Below, in pieces: positions 58,474 through 64,000 of a stretch of DNA of 64,000 nt. The notes beneath the pieces are model-generated. The model ran no database searches. It saw nothing but the letters and a program-made list of their open reading frames with translations, and was not told where the DNA came from. The DNA comes from Guadua angustifolia (lineage: Eukaryota > Streptophyta > Magnoliopsida > Poales > Poaceae). Made by a program: the position numbers and the translations under genes. The stretch's first letter is position 1. Each line of letters begins with the position of its first letter. The stretch covers positions 496,001-560,000 of the forward strand of contig JAYEVE010000445.1 of the NCBI GenBank assembly GCA_036346375.1, read 5' to 3'.

Positions 58474-60130
58474 ATGACCATGTCGGATAAGAAAACTGAA
58501 AATGTCGCAACTAGAGAGCATCGACATCGCCATGATGAGCAAGAATTAGCTGCATTTGCTCGAGGGCGGCGAACTCGAAGTGTCGAGCCGAGCCAACTTC
58601 AAGTGTCGGGGCGAGCGAACTTCAAGTGTCGAGCCGAGCCAACTTCCAAGTGTCGAGGGGCCGAGTAAGGTGAGGAAGGCGAGGACCGAGTAAAGGGCCT
58701 GAGGAGAACACATGAGTTCTCGATTCAATGCCACGGGGGTTTGCACGGTCCTCCTAAGTACAAAGGCGATACCGCTCATTCCTCGGCCAATTGGTGAGGA
58801 GAGGTTGCCATAGCAGTTAGAGGACCGGAGAAAGGAGGTCGCGCCAAAGCGAAGAACCGAGTGTGGGGCGAGGTGAAGGGCAAATGGATTATAGAAGAGG
58901 AGGGCGAAAACAATGCGGTGATGCATACATGAAGAGGATGGGTGTGGCTTTGAGGCGCCGGGGCTACATGCATAGTGAGTACGTCTTTGAAAGGCCTTAC
59001 ACCATTCGAGAAGTATCCGTTCGTGACTCCGATGTTTGGGAGGAGTTCACGAGGATCAAGGGTACGCCTTGCTTGGCGGAGCCGAGATGAAGAACATTGG
59101 TATCGGAGGTAGAACCGTACACGCACCACCTCGGTTGATGACTCTGAAGGGAAGAAAGAATGGGCGCGAGTAACAGTCTTGTGAACTCGGGACAGCGCTG
59201 CCTTACTCCCACATATGTGAGGAGGCGACGCGTGTTGGGTATTAGCGAGGACAAAGAAATCCGTGGACGGGCAGTTGGTAGTACCAAACCCGCTATCTGC
59301 GCAAGTCGTCTCCACCATCGTAAGTCGACAAACTTACTACATTGCGATCAACCATTCTGTTGTATTTCAGATCTAATTAGTACTCCCTCTTGCGAGGAGG
59401 AGGTCGGCCGGAAGGAAAAGCGGGGACCTTTGTTAGCCAAGGGTCAAATGACATCTTGTCCTCCGCGATCGGAAGTCCGACCATAAGGGCCGGTACTTGC
59501 CGTAAGGGCGGGCATCTGAAGAAGACGTGCCGAAGACGAGGTTAGGAGTGCGGGGCAAGATCATGGGAGGCACGCACGGGCGCATGAAGGACACGCTTCA
59601 GGAGGAGATCAAGGAGGAGATGAGGGGAGATGACGGCACGTGAGCAGGAGATGAGGGTAGAGATGGACCGCTTGAGGGCCGAGATGATGGCGATGTTCTC
59701 CAGTCGAGCGGATGACCCCGCCTCTGCGTCTGAAACACGTGCTGCGACCACAAATTCTTGGTCTAAAAGCGATAAAGGTCCGTCATGACTAAAGGTAATA
59801 GTTAATTTTGCATGGCCGAGGTGCGAGGTAACTCCCCAATATTTTCTCTTAAGTTGCGCACCTCTTGCAGGCGCCTCTGAGTGCCGGCTCACGCTGACGG
59901 AAGGCCGGATTTCTGTTGAGGCTGCAGCGGGGTTGCATTTCCATGCAGCGAGACCGACCACGATGCATGGTCAGCCTTTGGGGAAGGGCTACATGAGGGT
60001 CGGTGGACTCGTCCACGAAGCCTTCTTATCACATGTGCTCGAGTTCCCCCAACGAAGAGATCACCACTCTCGCACAGCGCACATGTCGTTCATCAAATGG
60101 CCCACGGCGGCGTCGTCTTGGTCAAGGTAA
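58474..60130 (+). pseudogene. Second CACTA gene, N-terminal part (TNPA-like, coiled coil and DUF8039-like)
   Basis: Starts at the ATG 58474 or 58480 (MSDKKTENVATREHR). A 23-bp tandem repeat at 58578-58665 shifts the frame. Fragments such as RRRVLGISEDKEIRGRAVGS (59220-59280) lie where plant CACTA second genes have the Transposase_24-like region. At 59590-59720 one frame reads a coiled coil (QEMRVEMDRLRAEMMAMFSS). From 59870 to 60125 the translation resembles the DUF8039-type domain (ECRLTLTEGRISVEAA, TMHGQPLGKGYMRVG, then EEITTLAQ and FIKWP in neighbouring frames). It ends at a splice-donor-like caag|gtaaaaac (~60128). In En/Spm the TNPA product binds subterminal motifs; the same role is inferred. 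Frame breaks are numerous. Confidence 0.7.
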
Positions 60131-60286
60131 AAACCTCGCTTCTTACGTACCATTCGGTAGTATTGCAACAAGTTGTTCATCTGGCGTGCTTTGTAGGTTA
60201 AATACCATACTGCGCCTCCTCCCACATTGTGGCAGTCTGCATGATCTTGGTGGTGCATAAAAGGCTACCACGCAGCCTGCAGAACC

Positions 60287-60540
60287 CTTGGAGGCCTCGC
60301 TAAAAGCCAAGGCTCACACAGACCACAGTGCCCTCTCAGTGCATGGGAAAAGCCTCAAACCCCGCCTCGGAGACTCCTTGGCCCGAGAAGGAGCAAGCCA
60401 GAGCCCACCAGAACCACTTGGAGGCCTCCGCTAAAAGCCAAGGCTCACTGAGACCACAGTGCCCTCAGTGCGAGGAAAAGCCTCCAACCCCGCCTCGGAG
60501 ACTCCTTGACCCGAGAAAGGAGAGCCGGCCTGAGCCCTGA
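60287..60540 (+). repeat. Two-copy tandem duplication (~130-bp unit)
   Basis: cttggaggcct(c)cgctaaaagcc begins at 60287 and again at 60417. Both units contain gaccacagtgccct and ccccgcctcggagactcctt. It lies in a probable intron between the DUF8039-like and Ulp1-like coding parts. Confidence 0.88.
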
Positions 60541-60959
60541 GAAGCCCTATAATTTTAAAGGCGTATGAACATGGAAAGCCCTTACATCTCTGCGAAATTG
60601 AATACTTTAGGCTTGTGGACTCGCGGCTCCATGGATGGTACATTGACAAAGTGAAAGGAGCAGCGTCGGCTTCGACTTCAATGTTAGGTACAAAAGGACA
60701 TTTCCACCGTGAGGACGACGGGACATTTCGGTCGGTTTTGAGGATCTGTTCCGTCTCTACCAAATGATCTCCATCGGCGTTTCCTTTGTGCGATCACGGA
60801 CCTTTGTGAGTGTCGCACCACGTAGCATGACCTTAGAACTTCCATAGGATTTTGCATTATGCTTCGTAACATTCAATCTGAGTTGCGTGGCAATGAGGCA
60901 ATGATCGTGACGAATCGACAACTAATTGGGTTAAATCGACCACGATTTGGTGTCATAGC

Positions 60960-61561
60960 GATGGCTAGGCTTCAACCGCAATGGCTGCGGCTACATCAAG
61001 GGTGCGTTGAAATTTGAGGCCAAGAAGGACTTCATTCTATTCCGTACCACGAGTAAGTACTACTACACCCTTCAATTACTTATGCGCACTTCAACCGTAT
61101 GTGAACTTATTTCCTTCTTTGCATACCATTTAATAAGCAACCATTGGGTCCTACTCGTGATCATTCCGAGTAACAACGTGGTCTACACTTTTAATTCCAT
61201 TGAGAAGAGACCGATGGCCTCTGCGATCAAGCCTTCTTTGGAGCGATAAGTGCACTACTCTTATGTAACACTTTACGTATTTAACTACGTACATTCATTA
61301 TTTTGTACTTATGAGCGTCTCTCCAATGTATATAGGGGTTTCTCGACTAAATGCATGAAGGAGAAACACGATCTAAAAAGGGCTCCAAATTTGAGTATGT
61401 GCGCTTCAAGGTACAAGTGGCGTTCCTATATAAGATTTAGATTTCTGACATATTTTCTTCGTCTCTTAATTTCTTTTCTTTCTTCACGATTGCCATCAGC
61501 GAGGCAGCGACGACCACTTTGCGGTTTTGTCGTCATGCATCACATGCTTGATCTTGATTAG
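60960..61561 (+). pseudogene. Ulp1-like (C48) cysteine protease domain of the second CACTA gene
   Basis: From about 60985 the frame reads NGCGYIKGALKFEAKKDFIL, then an open 80-aa stretch (61007-61249) with the protease block SNHWVLLVIIPSNNVVYTFN, where H is the expected catalytic His. The following position, normally Asp in YxFDS, is Asn. Near 61490-61560 a CGFVVMHHMLD block matches the catalytic Cys region of the family. An intron or decayed stretch separates the two. Ulp1-like proteases cleave SUMO-type proteins. They recur in the second gene of plant CACTA and MULE elements, where their function is not known. Confidence 0.78.
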
Positions 61562-62050
61562 CCTCTCAGACCGTTTCCCCCAGGTATATATGTACATGCA
61601 TAATAATACAAGTAGCCTTTCACATAGAAATTTCAAAACTTAAATTAAAACACTCGTTTCTATTTTGCAGACTCTCAATATCCCCAAGAGTATAGACCCT
61701 TTCGCTCAACAAGATAAGGGACCACTTATGCAGTGGTCTTGGATGGAATGTATGGTGGAGGGCGGACGGTTTAGAGATCCAGCTCGTACTAGGCTATATG
61801 TGAACAATATTACAAATCTGAATGGGATTACATGTGTACATGATGGTTAAGCATGTGTCGGTTGTAACAAAGTATTCATTTTTAAGATGTGATATGTATT
61901 TGTTGTAACAATTAAAGTATTCATTTTACGTGAATGAGTTGTATTCATTTTCTATGAATGTGAATGTGATATACATCTTTGTATGTTTGTGATATGTGCA
62001 TATATATATTTGTGTGAAATATGTGCTGATTGGAGGTCAATTGGAAAGTA
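61562..62050 (+). other. 3' region of the second CACTA gene
   Basis: Contains a short ORF at 61665-61850 that starts after an acceptor-like ttgcag (tattttgcag at ~61660-61669) and may be a last exon, although no domain is recognised. It is followed by an AT-rich 3' untranslated-like stretch with repeated gtattcattttta/gtattcatttta words (61870-61960). Confidence 0.45.
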
Positions 62051-62442
62051 GCACACCCTTCATCTCTATCGGTTCTCACAAGAAAATGATAGAGATGACA
62101 TTATCATCTCTATCGGTTTTTGTAGAAATGATAGAGATAATGTTTACATCTCTATCGGTTCCTACAAGAAAATGATAGAGATGAACTAATCATCTCTATC
62201 GGTTCTTGAAAGAAAATGATAGAGATGAACTCATCATCTCTATCGGTTCTTGAAAGAAGCGATAGAGATATAATCTCTATCGCTTCTTTGAAGAACCGAT
62301 AGAGATGATGAGTTCATCTCTATCGAAGCAAACCGATTGTAATAATAGCGCCTCATCTCTCGTCTAACCGCTTAGTGTAAGCCACGAGAACCGATTGCGA
62401 TGATAAAAAGAACCGATTGTGATGTGTAAGCGTGTAGTAGTG
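62051..62442 (+). repeat. Right subterminal array and terminus of the CACTA element
   Basis: Six to seven units of ~42-45 bp (catctctatcggttc ... aatgatagagatga) run from 62060 to 62310. Each unit is itself a near-palindrome. The end reads aaccgattgtgatgtgtaag then cgtgtagtagtg at 62442. Confidence 0.92.
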
Positions 62443-64000
62443 TCGGAAGACCCATGGACCACACCAGCGGACCTAAACTGCAAGTGGTGCTCACCGTGGG
62501 AGCAACCACAATCTCACCACTCTTGGAAGCACGCATTACAAGCTGAAGGCGGATGCGCCGTGCGTGCTCAAGTAATCAAATCCTAGACCTTGATTGAATC
62601 GCTAACCTTGGACCGGTCTAGAATGAGATTGAGCTTCTTCTTGCCTCCAACAAATTTCTCAAGAGTGCTCATGAGATACTCACACTCCCGGAAGAGAGAG
62701 GCACAAGAAGAGCAAGGGAAGGAGTAGAAGAAGAGCGGAAGAAGAAGGATTGAACAAGCGCGTGCATATTGTTCCCTATACAGTACCGCCTCAAATTTGA
62801 GAGACTCACAGGAAGCACAAGAAGCATTTCTAATTCTACCAACTTTGGCCTTTATCTTCTTCCTAAGCTCTCGTGGACCTTATCCACGTCATCCTTAACC
62901 CCAATACACGTAAAGCAATCATTATCGACTTAACTAGTAAGTCCTTAGCAAGTTCTTTTACTTGGCATTCAAAGCTTCATTATCAATTTTTAGTTGCTTC
63001 TGACCCTCATGAAATTTGTTGGGTCCTTAGAAGCATGCAATTCAAGTTCATCATTTCTAGCGTAAAGCTTCCTAAGGTGACAACCCATGGCATCAATTTC
63101 ACAAGTAGCTTAGGGCAATTTTCACAAGATGCGGTTGTGTGAGTATGAAGAAAACTATCATCAATAGGAATAGGATCAATAGAACATGTACTAGCATCCT
63201 TGACCTAAGAGCCTCAAGATCGAAACCACACTATCATGCAGGTCCTTAGGTTCTCCAACTCCTCAAGCAAAGCATCACAGAGAGTACAACTATCGAGTCT
63301 CGGGAGGAACATGATTTAAGTGAAGCTAACTCCCGAGACAATCTATCTACCTCCTTTTCTAACTTTCGAGAACACCTCGACCTAGCCTTAGCATGAAACT
63401 TGCCTAATTCTGAAGGCATCATTTAACTAAATCGTGAGGTGGGTACCTCATCCAATGTCATTGACAGCTCGGAGTCGCTCACTTCAATGGCGCTTTGCCA
63501 TGAAGCACATCTTGGAAGTCGTCGCCGCCTTTCTTCTCTTGCGGATCATCCTCGCCTTAAATCGCTCCATGTCTCCGTGTCGGAGAGGTTGATGTCGTCG
63601 AGGGCGGCAAGGAACCTGGTGGAAGAGCTTCTTGTTTTTGGAGAATTGCGGTACTTCTTCTCGCTTGTGCCGTTCACGAACTGGAGGCTTCTTGTTGCAG
63701 TTCTTGTCGGTGTAGTCGTTCTTGCCCAAACCCGGCGGCGTCGTTCTTGCCCTTCTCGGCTTAAGGCGATTAAGCTCGAATGTGGTTGGGGCCACCACAC
63801 TCAAGCGGTGATCATGCCACCTCTCTTCCTCTCTCTCACTCTCTTGTAAATATTGGAAAATTTTGACGACAAGAGCAAGCTCATTTTAAAATTGTTCGAA
63901 TTTCATCGCTTACGTCGCAAAGAGCGGAGAGAAAACCCGAAAGCAACGTCAAGAGAAAATCCGAAGAGGACCCAATGGGATCGGTGACCAAAGCCATCGA
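62443..64000 (-). pseudogene. gag: Gag region of the Sirevirus-type Copia element (right of the CACTA insertion)
   Basis: Minus-strand translation shows Sirevirus Gag fragments. Near 63590-63650 it reads NKKLFHQVPC and, one frame over, RFLAALDDINLSDTETW. CFMAKRH lies near 63490-63505, the usual CFMAK block. Near 63300-63400 coiled-coil fragments occur (KLEKEVDRLSRELASLK). Near 62634-62690 it reads EYLMSTLEKFVGGKKKLNLI, again coiled coil. The order matches Gag reading leftward and continues across the CACTA element into the zinc-finger remnant at ~51060-51110. The element's 5' LTR lies beyond the window. Many stops and shifts. Confidence 0.8.

Larger units (their letters stand above)
51133..62442 (+). 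mobile_element. CACTA (En/Spm-like) DNA transposon, ~11.3 kb, decayed autonomous type
   Basis: The right end is gcgtgtagtagtg (reverse complement CACTACTACACGC). The left end, cacattactatcgctttatacg, aligns with it when a few differences are allowed. Both ends carry arrays of CTATCGGTT-type subterminal motifs, and inside are a Tnp2-type transposase and a second gene with a Ulp1-like protease, both on the plus strand. The flanks are halves of the same Copia gag-pol on the minus strand, which proves insertion. cgg occurs at 51130-51132 and 62444-62446 as a possible 3-bp duplication, leaving one extra base at the right end. An extra motif array plus leader in the middle makes the structure unusual. 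Confidence 0.87.

Noticed and set aside
62060..62310. Regularly spaced ~42-bp repeats that look like a CRISPR array
   Set aside because: The units are palindromic, in a plant context, adjacent to a CACTA terminus, and the 'spacers' are near-identical. They are transposon subterminal repeats.

Overview
The window looks like intergenic chromatin from a large plant nuclear genome, most likely a monocot and probably a grass. The organism is inferred from the families present: Del/Tekay-like chromovirus Gypsy elements, a Tat-type Gypsy fragment with an antisense ORF, a Sirevirus-type Copia element and a CACTA transposon with Tnp2 plus Ulp1-like genes. I found no intact host gene, no tRNA or rRNA gene and no bacterial feature. 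Nearly every long ORF is a piece of a decayed transposable element.

Layout. 1-9594 is Gypsy element A (+): the end of its 5' LTR, PBS, decayed gag-pol, PPT and a 3.16-kb 3' LTR. A sits inside an LTR of Gypsy element B. The distal LTR end of B follows at 9595-10002, then its PBS, two extra ORFs (10210-11689), gag, protease, RT, RNase H, integrase, PPT and 3' LTR (to 20641). That LTR is interrupted at the same 5-bp site (atttg) by another A-family LTR (20642-22231). A Tat-type Gypsy 3' fragment with an antisense ORF and a repeat-rich LTR fills 22232-26560. An older A-family 3' end (pol tail plus LTR) lies at 26816-30397 and abuts a decayed hAT transposase on the minus strand (30398-32042).

32043-34196 holds low-complexity and GC-rich sequence without a recognised gene. 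34197-36954 is a tandem array of 1.1-kb units, cut by a minus-strand Gypsy LTR (element C, 36955-43216) with a short piece of its internal region (to 43915). From 43916 to the window end a Sirevirus-type Copia lies on the minus strand: 3' LTR, polypurine-rich 3' region, RNase H, RT, integrase and protease, with its gag beyond 62443. It is split by an 11.3-kb CACTA element (51133-62442).

The CACTA element is the most system-like part. It has two transposition genes on the same strand: a Tnp2-type transposase, then a second gene with a coiled coil, a DUF8039-like segment and a Ulp1-like cysteine protease. Each gene is preceded by its own array of CTATCGGTT-type motifs and by a homologous ~400-bp leader containing a ~200-nt hairpin. 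All identifications come from reading translations and repeats by eye. Boundaries of decayed elements are accurate to tens of bases unless a sharp motif is named.
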